Source: CAYWWM01 sp965198025
GTDB taxonomy: Bacteria > Acidobacteriota > Terriglobia > 2-12-FULL-54-10
Reading direction: 5' to 3'
Assembly: GCA_965198025.1 (NCBI GenBank)
Contig: OZ240237.1
Coordinates: 2,790,001 to 2,854,000, forward strand
Length of the DNA: 64,000 bases
In this document: in pieces, positions 12,919 through 21,089 of the stretch
Numbering within the stretch: position 1 is the stretch's first letter
How the letters are laid out: each line of letters starts with the position of its first letter
Made by a program: the position numbers and the translations under genes
Notes under the pieces: model-generated
Told to the model about the DNA's origin: nothing
The model's input: the letters and a program-made list of their open reading frames with translations, nothing else
Database searches by the model: none

Positions 12919-13752
12919 ATGAGCAAGCGAGACATCACGGTGGCGCACAGTCCTGATTCCGACGACGCTTTCATGTTCTACGCCCTAGCGAAGGGGAAGG
13001 TCGCCTCGCAGACGCTCGAATTCCGGCACCGCCTCTCCGACATCGAGACGCTGAACCGGCAGGCGATGGAGGGACAGTGGGACGTGACAGCGGTTTCCTT
13101 CCACGCGCTTCCCTTTCTCACCGAGCGATACGCATTGATGCCTTGCGGGGGCAGCTTGGGGGACGGCTATGGGCCGATTATCGTGAGCCGTGAGAAGCTC
13201 TCTCCGGATGAACTGCGTGGAAAGCGAATCGCCGTGCCCGGGAAGCTCACGACTTCATACCTGGTGATGAAGATCTACGAGCCGGATTTCGAAGAGGTTG
13301 TGGTTCCGTTTGACAAGATCATGGATGCCGTGCAGGAAAGGAGCGTAGACGCCGGGCTGCTGATTCACGAAGGCCAGCTCACGTACGGCAACTCCGGCCT
13401 CCACTGCGCGGTAGACCTCGGCCAGTGGTGGATGGAGCAATTCGGTCTGCCGCTTCCCTTGGGCGCTAATGCCATCCGCAGGGCCCTTCCGCAAGGCGTT
13501 CAGGAAGAGGCGACCGCGCTGCTGCGCCGGAGCATCCGCTACGCGCTCGAGCACCGGACCGAGGCCATGGCCTATGCCTTGGAGTTCGCCCGCGACATGG
13601 AGGCCAGCCTGGCCGACCGCTTTGTGGGAATGTACGTGAACGATTACAGCCTGGACTACGGAACCAAGGGCCGCCATGCAATCCAGTTGCTGTTTCGACT
13701 GGGATACGAAAAAGGGCTATACTCCGCGAAGCCTCCTGAGGACTTGCTATGA
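12919..13752 (+). CDS. mqnD: 1,4-dihydroxy-6-naphthoate synthase (futalosine pathway)
   Basis: MqnD converts cyclic dehypoxanthinyl futalosine to 1,4-dihydroxy-6-naphthoate in the alternative menaquinone route. The N-terminal signature AHSPDSDDAFMFYAL and the later GPIIVSRE, GKLTTSYL and IHEGQLTYG blocks are diagnostic of this periplasmic-binding-protein-fold enzyme. The product is 277 residues, the normal length. The stop codon overlaps the start of the next gene (ATGA), so the two are translationally coupled. Other mqn genes are not in this window. Confidence 0.94.
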   Translation: MSKRDITVAHSPDSDDAFMFYALAKGKVASQTLEFRHRLSDIETLNRQAMEGQWDVTAVSFHALPFLTERYALMPCGGSLGDGYGPIIVSREKLSPDELRGKRIAVPGKLTTSYLVMKIYEPDFEEVVVPFDKIMDAVQERSVDAGLLIHEGQLTYGNSGLHCAVDLGQWWMEQFGLPLPLGANAIRRALPQGVQEEATALLRRSIRYALEHRTEAMAYALEFARDMEASLADRFVGMYVNDYSLDYGTKGRHAIQLLFRLGYEKGLYSAKPPEDLL

Positions 13753-14747
13753 ATCTATTGACCGCCAGCGCCGGCAACTATCCGCGAATCGGCAAAGCGC
13801 CGGAGCTGCAACTCTTGCGGCAGACCATCGCCCAGTGGGATAAGGGCAACAAGACCGCGGTCGACTTGCAGGCTGCCGAAGACGCCCTGACCAGAGCGGC
13901 GCTGACCGAGCAGGTCGCAAGCGGACTTGACCTGGTGACCGATGGACAGATCCGTTGGTACGATCCGATCTCCCATGTGGCTGGCAAGCTCGAAAACGTC
14001 AGGATCAACGGCCTGTTGCGGTTCTTCGATACGAATTTCTATTTCCGGCAGCCGGAGGTGAACGGACCCATCCGGTGGACCAAGCCGGTCGTGCGGGCGG
14101 AGTATGAAATGGCCAGCGCAGCGAGCCCGAAACCAATCAAGCCGGTGCTGACGGGAGCATTGACGCTGGCTCGGCATTCGATCATCGAACACGCTCCATA
14201 CCAGAGAGACTTCCGACAACTGGTGCTCGATTACAATGAAGCCGTGGGGCAAGAAGTGCGCGAATTGGCCGCGGCAGGAGCCTCGATGATTCAGATTGAC
14301 GAGCCGTCGCTGCTGCAGGACCCGTCTTCGATCCCATTGGTGGAGGAGACGCTCCAGCGGCTGGCCTCGTTCAAGGGATCGGCGCGTTTGGAGGTTCACG
14401 TCTATTTCGGCGACCCGGCCCCAGTTTTAGAGCAAGTCCTGGCGTCAGCGGCCGACGTGGTGGGGCTCGACTTCACTTACAACCCGGGACTCGTGGACAA
14501 GGTGGCCACCGCGCGGCCCGCTAAACCACTGGGACTGGGACTGATTGACGGGCGGAACACGAAACTCGAAGATCCCGATGACGTGCTACGCGCGCTCGAC
14601 CGGATCTTGCCGCAGGTCAAGGCCGAGGAATGCTATCTGCATCCCTCTTCGGGTCTCGAATACCTGCCTCGCGACCGGGCCATCGAGAAACTGAAGCGCT
14701 TGGTAGCGATTCGAAACCGGGCAATGCAGTATAAAGGAGCCCCGTAG
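13749..14747 (+). CDS. MetE N-terminal-type barrel, zinc ligands absent
   Basis: This is a TIM-barrel protein of the cobalamin-independent methionine synthase family. The N-terminus (YPRIGKAPELQLLRQ) and the blocks LVTDGQIRWYDP, FFDTNFYF, GASMIQIDEPSLL and LGLGLIDGRNT match the non-catalytic N-terminal half of long MetE better than the C-terminal half. The usual zinc positions read HVYFGD (Cys replaced by Tyr) and HPSSGLEYLP (Cys replaced by Ser). The barrel therefore probably cannot bind the catalytic zinc. It starts inside the mqnD stop (ATGA) and is followed after 79 bp by a barrel with the full zinc site, so together they look like a split MetE. The role is inferred: substrate binding or partner to the second barrel. 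Confidence 0.85.
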   Translation: MNLLTASAGNYPRIGKAPELQLLRQTIAQWDKGNKTAVDLQAAEDALTRAALTEQVASGLDLVTDGQIRWYDPISHVAGKLENVRINGLLRFFDTNFYFRQPEVNGPIRWTKPVVRAEYEMASAASPKPIKPVLTGALTLARHSIIEHAPYQRDFRQLVLDYNEAVGQEVRELAAAGASMIQIDEPSLLQDPSSIPLVEETLQRLASFKGSARLEVHVYFGDPAPVLEQVLASAADVVGLDFTYNPGLVDKVATARPAKPLGLGLIDGRNTKLEDPDDVLRALDRILPQVKAEECYLHPSSGLEYLPRDRAIEKLKRLVAIRNRAMQYKGAP

Positions 14748-14774
14748 CGAAACGACATGCATATGCCGTTTCGC
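14747..14774. repeat. 28-bp hairpin between the two MetE-like genes
   Basis: The sequence reads GCGAAACGACAT, four loop bases, then a return arm ending in CGTTTCGC, with one mismatch in twelve pairs. It starts on the last base of the upstream stop codon. The same 12-base arm recurs at 57521-57547 inside a repeat cluster, which favours a dispersed repeat over a gene-specific regulator. No T-run follows. Confidence 0.7.
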
Positions 14775-14826
14775 AGACAGAGAGGATTGTCGGATCGGGC
14801 GATTCTATCAGATCGAGAGTGAGCTC

Positions 14827-15849
14827 ATGAGCAGGGATAAATTGAATAAGGTAGGCCTCGGTCTTCCGCTGTTCCCGACGACCAGTGTTGGAAGCTTCCC
14901 CAAGCTGCCGAGCCTAGCGCGCACGCGGAACGATTTCGCCAAGGGGAAAACTACGGAGGCCGCGCTGCGGGCCGAGGAAGAAAAGGCAACGGCGTTCTGG
15001 ATGGAATCCCAAGAGAAGCTTGGCTTGGACGTGCTCGTGGATGGCGAGCAGTACCGCGGCGACATGGTGGTTTACTTCGCTGAGCGCATGCCAGGTTTCG
15101 TAATCGGCGACTTGGTGCGATCCTATGGCAACCGATACTACCACAAGCCGATCATAACGGGAGAAGTGCGCTGGCGAGGGCCAATCACAGTAGATTGGTG
15201 GAAGTTCGCGCAAAGGTGCACGAGCAAGCCGGTCAAAGGAATGCTGACTGGACCGTACACGGTGATGGATTGGTCGTTCAATGAGAATTACCCGGACCGT
15301 AAATCGGCGTGCATGGCTCTGGCGCAGGAAATTCGCAAGGAAGTGGAAGCGCTGCTGGAAGCCGGCGCCAAGATCATCCAAATTGACGAGCCAGCTACCA
15401 GCGTGCGCCCCGAAGAGCTTCCGCTAGTGGTCGAGAGCATGCAACTCGTGACCGAAGGACTAGCAGGCTACTTCATTACGCACATCTGCTACGGCGCGTT
15501 CGGCAAGATCTATCCGGGGATGCTTGACATTCCTGTGGATAATTTTGACCTCGAAATGGCCAACAACCAGCTCAGCCTGCTGGATCTCTTCCGGGAGCAC
15601 CGCTTTCGGAAAGACATCAGCTTCGGTATCGTGGACGTGCATTCGCACGTGATCGAAGAGGCATCGACGGTGGACCAGCATCTGGAACGTGCCTTAGAGG
15701 TCCTGGATCCGGGCCAGGTGTGGGTGGATCCGGATTGTGGATTGAAGACCCGGGGCGTCGAAGAGACGCAAGACAAGCTCCGGGTGGTGGTGGAGGCCGC
15801 GCGGCGGCTCCGAGAACAGCACGCGAACCGTCCAGCGCCTGCAATTTGA
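14827..15849 (+). CDS. metE: Methionine synthase, MetE C-terminal catalytic-type barrel
   Basis: This 340-residue barrel matches the C-terminal catalytic half of MetE: FPTTSVGSFPKLPS at the start, LGLDVLVDGEQYRGDMV, KGMLTGPYTVMDWSF, IIQIDEPA and VDPDCGLKTRG. The zinc ligands are all present: His and Cys in ITHICYG, Glu in DLEMANNQ, and Cys in DPDCGLKTR. It should therefore carry out methyl transfer to homocysteine. The methyl donor of such short 'core' enzymes varies: methyltetrahydrofolate or, in at least one described bacterial case, a methylated corrinoid protein. The paired upstream barrel may restore the two-barrel form. The ATG at 14827 has GAG-rich sequence just upstream. Confidence 0.9.
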   Translation: MSRDKLNKVGLGLPLFPTTSVGSFPKLPSLARTRNDFAKGKTTEAALRAEEEKATAFWMESQEKLGLDVLVDGEQYRGDMVVYFAERMPGFVIGDLVRSYGNRYYHKPIITGEVRWRGPITVDWWKFAQRCTSKPVKGMLTGPYTVMDWSFNENYPDRKSACMALAQEIRKEVEALLEAGAKIIQIDEPATSVRPEELPLVVESMQLVTEGLAGYFITHICYGAFGKIYPGMLDIPVDNFDLEMANNQLSLLDLFREHRFRKDISFGIVDVHSHVIEEASTVDQHLERALEVLDPGQVWVDPDCGLKTRGVEETQDKLRVVVEAARRLREQHANRPAPAI

Positions 15850-15869
15850 GGGCAGGCAGGAGGACTCCG

Positions 15870-16172
15870 ATGCCCGTGAAACCAAGCGAGCAAGAAGAGG
15901 AATATTTTGCAAAGCAGGAAATCCAGCGGCGACTGAAGATCCAAGCGGAAAGAGCTTTGCAGATAGCGGAGGAAGAAAAGAAACGGCTGCGCGAACTACA
16001 CTACCTGCACTGCCCGAAGTGCGGCACGAAGCTCGAAGAAGCCGTGATCAAGGAGGTGACTGTGGACATCTGTCCGGCGTGTCACGGGATCTTCCTAGAC
16101 GCCGGTGAACTGGAGAAGATCACCGCAATGCCCAAAGGCCTCTTCTCTTCGATCAAGGAAGTCTTTTCCTGA
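15870..16172 (+). CDS. Zinc-ribbon (zf-TFIIB type) small protein
   Basis: This is a 100-residue protein with a charged, probably helical N-terminal half (about residues 5-45, EEEYFAKQEIQ through AEEEKKRLREL) and a C-terminal zinc ribbon, CPKCG...CPACHGIFLDAGELE. This is the TFIIB-like zinc finger found in many small bacterial proteins of unknown role. The ATG at 15870 has CAGGAGGA at a good distance. It follows the MetE barrel by 20 bp and is probably co-transcribed with it. The function is unknown; nucleic-acid or protein binding would fit the fold. Confidence 0.85.
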   Translation: MPVKPSEQEEEYFAKQEIQRRLKIQAERALQIAEEEKKRLRELHYLHCPKCGTKLEEAVIKEVTVDICPACHGIFLDAGELEKITAMPKGLFSSIKEVFS

Positions 16173-16316
16173 TCCGCGACGGAGGCGGTCGCGGCCGCCG
16201 CTCGCGACGCGGGCAGCCGAAGGATCGCGTTTCGTCAGATTTCCGTTGACAAGTTCTTCATCTGGCTTAGAATGGCCGCCGCTCGCAATAAGCCGCTTTT
16301 TCCCAAGGAACACCCG

Positions 16317-17255
16317 ATGACGATTCCAGTACTCACAATGACAGAGCTCCCCGGAGTTCCGATTGTATCCCGGGGAAAGGTGCGCGACATCTACCGGGCA
16401 GATGGACGGCTGGTCCTGGTCGCGACGGACCGCATCTCGGCCTATGATGTGGTGTTCGAGGAGGGAATTCCGCGGAAAGGCCAGGTCCTGACGCAATTGT
16501 CAGTGTTCTGGTTTGAGGTTCTGGCGGGAATGATGCGCCATCATTTTCTGACGGCCAACCCGCGTGAGTATCCGCAACCTTATGCCAGCTTCGAGGGCCA
16601 GCTCGAAGGCCGCTCCATGCTCGTGAAACAGGCGCGCCCGTTTCCGGTGGAGTGCGTCGTCCGGGGGTACCTGTCAGGCTCCGGATGGAAAGAATACAAG
16701 GCAGGCGGCGCGATAGCCGGGATGCCGCTGCCCACCGGCCTCCGGGAATCGGACCAACTGAGCGAACCGTTATTCACGCCGGCCACCAAGGCGACAGTCG
16801 GGCACGATGAGAACATCTCGTTCGATCAGATGGCGGACCAAATCGGGAAGTCCGATGCCGAGACCTTGCGCGACTTGAGCATCGCCATTTACCTGCGGGC
16901 TGCACGACACGCGGAACGGCAAGGAATTATTCTGGCAGACACGAAGTTCGAATTTGGAACCGACGACGAGGGAATCCTGCTCATCGATGAGGTGCTGACA
17001 CCGGATTCCTCCCGCTTCTGGCCGCGGCACGGCTACCAGCCGGGCGGATCGCAACCCTCGTTTGACAAGCAGTACGTGCGCGATTATGTGGACTCAGTAG
17101 GATGGAACCGGCAGCCGCCGGCCCCGGCTCTGCCACCGGAAGTGATTGCGCAGACCACCTCGAAATATGTGGAGATCTACCGCCGGATCACCGGGCGCGA
17201 TCTGGACTCGGCTTACTTGCCGGAGGTTTGGCAGGCCCAGCAGGATGCGACTTGA
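16317..17255 (+). CDS. purC: Phosphoribosylaminoimidazole-succinocarboxamide synthase
   Basis: PurC joins aspartate to CAIR with ATP in purine synthesis. Motifs include SRGKVRDIY, LVATDRISAYDVV, VVRGYLSGSGWKEY, the aspartate-site region HDENISFDQM, and DEVLTPDSSRFWP. The ATG at 16317 is preferred because AAGGA lies about eight bases upstream; an ATG at 16272 would add 15 residues that do not resemble the family. The product is 312 residues, matching the longer PurC form. A small Fis-type gene follows within 18 bp. Other purine genes in the window (purD, purE) are 30 kb away. Confidence 0.96.
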   Translation: MTIPVLTMTELPGVPIVSRGKVRDIYRADGRLVLVATDRISAYDVVFEEGIPRKGQVLTQLSVFWFEVLAGMMRHHFLTANPREYPQPYASFEGQLEGRSMLVKQARPFPVECVVRGYLSGSGWKEYKAGGAIAGMPLPTGLRESDQLSEPLFTPATKATVGHDENISFDQMADQIGKSDAETLRDLSIAIYLRAARHAERQGIILADTKFEFGTDDEGILLIDEVLTPDSSRFWPRHGYQPGGSQPSFDKQYVRDYVDSVGWNRQPPAPALPPEVIAQTTSKYVEIYRRITGRDLDSAYLPEVWQAQQDAT

Positions 17256-17273
17256 GATATTGCAGGAGCAGCC

Positions 17274-17522
17274 GTGAAAACCCTAATGGAACGATTGATC
17301 GCTCAGATGGTAGCCGCCGGGATCTTTTTCCCGGATGCGGTTTCGGAATTTGAAAAGAGGTATATCCGGAAGGTGTTGGAAGACAGCCAGGGGAACCGGT
17401 CGCAGGCTGCCAAGACTCTAGGCATCCATCGGAACACGCTGGGACGGAAAGTAGAAGAATACAAGTTAGCCCGGGACGGGGTTTCCCGTCCCAAGACCCG
17501 TACGAAACCTACCAAGAAGTAG
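17274..17522 (+). CDS. Fis-type helix-turn-helix small DNA-binding protein
   Basis: This is an 82-residue protein whose centre (about residues 24-64) is a Fis/NtrC-type C-terminal helix-turn-helix: FEKRYIRKVLEDSQGNRSQA then KTLGIHRNTLGRKVEEY. The tail is basic (RPKTRTKPTKK). It has no receiver or ATPase domain, so it is a stand-alone DNA-binding protein like Fis. The GTG start has GCAGGAG upstream. It lies 18 bp after purC and is likely in the same transcript. Targets cannot be read from sequence. Confidence 0.85.
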   Translation: MKTLMERLIAQMVAAGIFFPDAVSEFEKRYIRKVLEDSQGNRSQAAKTLGIHRNTLGRKVEEYKLARDGVSRPKTRTKPTKK

Positions 17523-17759
17523 CCTCCCTGGTTGGCTACTAGTACGAATCTTCCCTGATCAGATGTAGCCCGGATTTCGGCAGAACGCGCGGAAGCTTGT
17601 CCTGGTGCGCCGCTCCTTACCTACAGCATGTGGACAGGATTTTCGCGCCGCTCCCCGCTGCTGGCAGTCTGCCACAGCAAAGCAGGACTGATCTCAAGCA
17701 CTCGGGGCTATCTTCTTCGCAAGAAGACAACTGCCAAGAGCATGGAGAAATGAAGACAG

Positions 17760-19055
17760 CTATTTCACAACGCCCCCGCTCATCCTCAGTAGGAACGGGC
17801 GCGGCGTGAAGGACTCAATCGTCCCCTCAAAGTCAATATCCTGGTTCTCCCGAAGCGGTTCCGTGAGAGGCGAGGCCATGGTCAACTCCAGGTCATGCCG
17901 TTCGCCCGCCGCTGCGACGGCCGGAGAAACCGCAAGAAGAACAGTTGTGCTTCCCACGGAAGTGAGTTCTACAACCCGGCCCCTGAGTGGTAGGACCTGT
18001 CCCTGCAGGATCTCCCACGTGTCCTCACCCTTTTGGCCGCCTCCCTGGAGGTTTTGCACAATGGCGTCGAAGGTGGTGAGTTCGTCCAGCACGGCTTGCT
18101 TACGCTCCTGCTCCAGACGCAACGCCTCCAACCGGGCCTGTTCCTCGCGTATTCTCTCCTGCTCGGCGATGTACTCCGGCGTTTCCTCCAACGCTAGAAT
18201 GTGAAAATCATCTGGCGGGAAGGGAGCGCTAGAGGCTTGCGCTATGATCTGGTCCAGCCCTTCGGTAGAACCGTGATACGCCTCATAGACCTGGTTTATA
18301 TAATCCCGGACCTGTTGCTGGATGGGCCCCGGCAGGGCGTTCTGACCGGTGATGGAAATGGCGCGCGCCATGGCCCAGATGCCCGGGTCATATTCGGGCG
18401 GGTCCGGGGAAAGATGGGAGGACCCCAGCCAATAGAATGTCAGGCCGTCATTGGGGTTGATCTCGGCGCTGCGCCGTAGCGACTGACCCGCGTTCCGGTA
18501 GTCCTCCTTCTGGAGAGCGACGAACCCGACCGACTGATGAAAGACCGCAGCGGATTGATTCTTTTGCTGCTCAAACTGCTCGGCCGCGATCGATTCCGGC
18601 CTTTGCAAGGCGTCGAGTTCTGCGAGACCCCGCTGGGCATAGTCAGCCAGAGCGTCCAACTTCTGCACGCTGCTCGCGTCCTCCACGTTGATTGTCCGAG
18701 GGATCAGGAAGCTCAGCAGGTACAGCGCCTGAAAATTCTCCGGGTTGATCCCGAGCAGCTTGGCCGCTGTTTGCTCGATCATTTCCGAGTTGTTGAGCTG
18801 TTGGTAGGACTGCAATTGCAGTGCATACACACGCTCGGCCACCCTGCTTTCAGGGTAATCCTGGAGGTATCTGTCCGCCAACTCCACGCGCTGATTAGGG
18901 TCAGTGGCTTGCTCAATGGCCGTGTAGGCGTCATATTCGGCCCGATCCGTCCAGACCGATTCTTCCTGCGCTCGCGCCGCCAAGACGCCCCCAAGCCCGA
19001 TAGCCAGAACCGCCGCTGCAATCAGAATTCTAGGCAAACCCGATTCCTTGCTCAT
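17760..19055 (-). CDS. Exported TPR-like protein, unknown function
   Basis: The product is 431 residues with an N-terminal signal or anchor (about residues 9-29, ending ARAQE). Helical repeats of TPR character follow (about 45-250, for example the NPENFQALYLLS and NPNDGLTFYWLG segments). Next is a charged coiled coil near 290-325 (EQERIREEQARLEALRLEQ), then a beta-rich C-terminal part (about 335-431). It probably sits in the periplasm or on the outer face and mediates protein contacts. The ATG at 19055 has GGGGAGG upstream, at a somewhat long distance. A promoter with a perfect TATAAT lies at 19148-19178. No family with a known function is recognised. Confidence 0.8.
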   Translation of the reverse strand: MSKESGLPRILIAAAVLAIGLGGVLAARAQEESVWTDRAEYDAYTAIEQATDPNQRVELADRYLQDYPESRVAERVYALQLQSYQQLNNSEMIEQTAAKLLGINPENFQALYLLSFLIPRTINVEDASSVQKLDALADYAQRGLAELDALQRPESIAAEQFEQQKNQSAAVFHQSVGFVALQKEDYRNAGQSLRRSAEINPNDGLTFYWLGSSHLSPDPPEYDPGIWAMARAISITGQNALPGPIQQQVRDYINQVYEAYHGSTEGLDQIIAQASSAPFPPDDFHILALEETPEYIAEQERIREEQARLEALRLEQERKQAVLDELTTFDAIVQNLQGGGQKGEDTWEILQGQVLPLRGRVVELTSVGSTTVLLAVSPAVAAAGERHDLELTMASPLTEPLRENQDIDFEGTIESFTPRPFLLRMSGGVVK

Positions 19056-19147
19056 GGTCGATATCGCCTCCCCATGATGTTTGATCCCCGGCTCCTCTCG
19101 AACCTGACCAATGCAGGCCCTGGGGCTCCGCCGGTATTGTGTACCCT

Positions 19148-19178
19148 ATTATAGCTTAAGTGAATTGTATCCTGACAA
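19148..19178 (-). promoter_or_regulatory. Predicted sigma70-type promoter for the TPR-like gene
   Basis: Read on the minus strand, TTGTCA (19173-19178) is followed after 19 bp by TATAAT (19148-19153). The spacing is long but the -10 box is perfect. The predicted transcript start is about 85 bases before the ATG at 19055. Confidence 0.5.
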
Positions 19179-19196
19179 GCCAAACTTTCCTAGACC

Positions 19197-19850
19197 CTAC
19201 AACTTTTTTTGAACTTCGGGGTCCGGCGGGTTCGGGACATTTTCGCCACATCGGAGCAAAATCTCCGCCCGTAAGCGCAGGTCGTCGGCAAGGTCGTACA
19301 GATTTCCCTGCACCAACTCGAGAAGGATCGACATGACCCGTTCCAATGAGTTGTGACGACCCGGGAGCAATGCCAGTTGAACCGGTCCAGCAACCCTGTG
19401 TGCCCGCGTGTTCCGTCATGGCGGGATTCCACAACGCTGTATCAATCACACGCCGATCCGCATCCAGTAGCAGAGCGGGCGGCAATCCGGTTGGAACTCC
19501 GGCGAGCCAGGTTGAGGCACTAGCCAAGCAACAGCCCTTTCCGCTGGAGGAGAATCGCCCCTTTGGCCTGCCGCCGCAACTCCGCGTGCACACGCATGCA
19601 AGCGGCCACTGTCAGCAAATCAAACCAATAGAGATACTTGACCATCTGCAACGCGAGATGCCTGAGTGTCCGGGGGTGCTTGACAACGGCTAGTCTTGGC
19701 AGGTAGCTCTTCATCCATTCCCGGTTCTCCACGATACGGGCCACAGTCTCTCCAGAAACGAGTCCAAGCAGCTCACTGAAATCTTCGGGATAGGTGATTG
19801 AGTGAGTCTTGCGAATTGCGGCTTTCGCTGGGTCAGTCGTTCCTTGTATA
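19197..19850 (-). pseudogene. Decayed gene, HEAT-like helical repeat family
   Basis: Conceptual translation of the minus strand gives a continuous-looking protein only if frames are switched. Frame one (KTHSITYPEDFSELL ... WMKSYLPRLAVVKHPRTL ... GLLLG) runs into an in-frame TAG near 19522. It resumes as CLNLARRSSNRIAA, shifts frame near 19465 (ALLLDADRRVIDTALWNPAM), then shifts again near 19400 (QLALLPGRHNSLERVMS ... VQKKL) to a stop at 19197-19199. The pattern of 'lalvkHPRTP' and 'D-RRVIDaAL' repeats is one I recall from Acidobacteria proteins of unknown function. At least two frameshifts and one stop make it non-functional. Confidence 0.75.
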
Positions 19851-19890
19851 GTCTTACATTGAATCTGGTCTGAAACGGGGTAGTCGCGAA

Positions 19891-20100
19891 ATGCTGAACT
19901 TTCTCAAACGACTGGTCGATAAGAAGGAGGCACCCACGCCAACCCCGAACGCCGGGGCGCGCCCGGCAGGCGTCGCGGACAAGCCATCGCTGAGCAGGTC
20001 AACCAGCAACGGCAAGCCGCGCAAGTCAGCCCATGGTTCTCCGCCGGTTTCGTTGACGTCGTTCCGCCCCCGGAACGAGCTCATCTTCGAGAAACCCTGA
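19891..20100 (+). CDS. Small protein coupled to thrB, unknown function
   Basis: A 69-residue frame starts MLNFLKRLVDKKEAP and then becomes a Pro/Ser/Lys/Arg-rich, probably disordered chain ending ELIFEKP. Its TGA stop is immediately followed by the ATG of thrB with no gap, so it may couple translation of the kinase. Only an imperfect ribosome site (GGGG about ten bases upstream) is visible. I know no homologue. It could be a real small protein, a leader, or chance. Confidence 0.5.
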   Translation: MLNFLKRLVDKKEAPTPTPNAGARPAGVADKPSLSRSTSNGKPRKSAHGSPPVSLTSFRPRNELIFEKP

Positions 20101-21018
20101 ATGACTCCTCCGCAGACAATCCGAGTGCGTGCACCGGCATCGAGCGCCAACTTGGGTCCCGGGTTTGACACCCTGGCGCTGGCGCTTGGATGCTACCTGG
20201 AATGCAAGCTGATCCCGGCCGAGAAAGGCTTATCGATCCGCGTCACGGGAGAGGAGAGGGCGGGAATCCCTTCGGATGAAACGAACCTAACCTGGCGGTC
20301 GTTCCTTCGCCTGTCGGGAGACAGCGTGCCGCGCGGTGCGATGCTGGAGATCGCCAATACCATTCCGGTCGGCAAAGGACTGGGGTCCAGCGCCGCGGCG
20401 ATCGCGGCTGGACTGGCGCTGGCGAATGAATGGGGAAGGCTTGGAAAAAGCCGAGAGGAACTCGTTCAGGTTGCCACGGAGATCGAAGGTCACCCGGACA
20501 ACGTGGCGGCGGCAGTGCTGGGAGGGTTCGTCGTGAACTGCCAAGCCGAAGACGGCCGTGTGATCACGATGCAGCTCGGACTGGGAACTGCTATGGAAAT
20601 CGTGCTCGTGATCCCGGATGCTCCTCTTGCGACGTCGGCGGCGCGCGCTGCGCTACCGTCGAAGTTCTCGCGCCAGGACGCCGTCTTTAACGTGCAGCGG
20701 GCGACTCTGTTGGTCGCGGCACTGGGGGATGGGCGCGCCGACCTGATCCGCGAAGCCATGCGCGACCGCTTGCACCAGCCGTACCGTGCCCCGCTGATTC
20801 CAGGACTTCAGGAGGCATTGCAGTTGCAGGACGTATCGGGATTGCTGGGCGTGGCGCTGAGCGGGGCGGGCCCGAGCGTGGTGGCATTCTGTTCCGGGAA
20901 TACGGAGAAGATAGGGGATGCGATCGCAGCCTGCTTCCGGACTAAGGGAGTTCAGGCCCGAGCCCAGGTGTTACCCGTGGATGAGGCAGGCATCATTGTG
21001 GAACGGATGGCAGAATAA
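20101..21018 (+). CDS. thrB: Homoserine kinase
   Basis: ThrB phosphorylates homoserine in the threonine branch. It is a GHMP kinase: RVRAPASSANLGPGFDTLAL at the N-terminus, the phosphate-binding loop PVGKGLGSSAAAIAAG near residue 90, EGHPDNVAAAVLGGF, and the C-terminal GVALSGAGPSVVAF. The length of 305 residues is normal. It starts directly at the stop of a small upstream frame and is followed by threonine synthase after about 70 bp, so the last two steps of threonine synthesis are adjacent. Confidence 0.95.
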   Translation: MTPPQTIRVRAPASSANLGPGFDTLALALGCYLECKLIPAEKGLSIRVTGEERAGIPSDETNLTWRSFLRLSGDSVPRGAMLEIANTIPVGKGLGSSAAAIAAGLALANEWGRLGKSREELVQVATEIEGHPDNVAAAVLGGFVVNCQAEDGRVITMQLGLGTAMEIVLVIPDAPLATSAARAALPSKFSRQDAVFNVQRATLLVAALGDGRADLIREAMRDRLHQPYRAPLIPGLQEALQLQDVSGLLGVALSGAGPSVVAFCSGNTEKIGDAIAACFRTKGVQARAQVLPVDEAGIIVERMAE

Positions 21019-21089
21019 CGCCAAGCCTATTCCGAGTGCTGCTGGGGAGATTAACACCGGACCGGAGTCAAAGTAAAATTAGGACAGCC

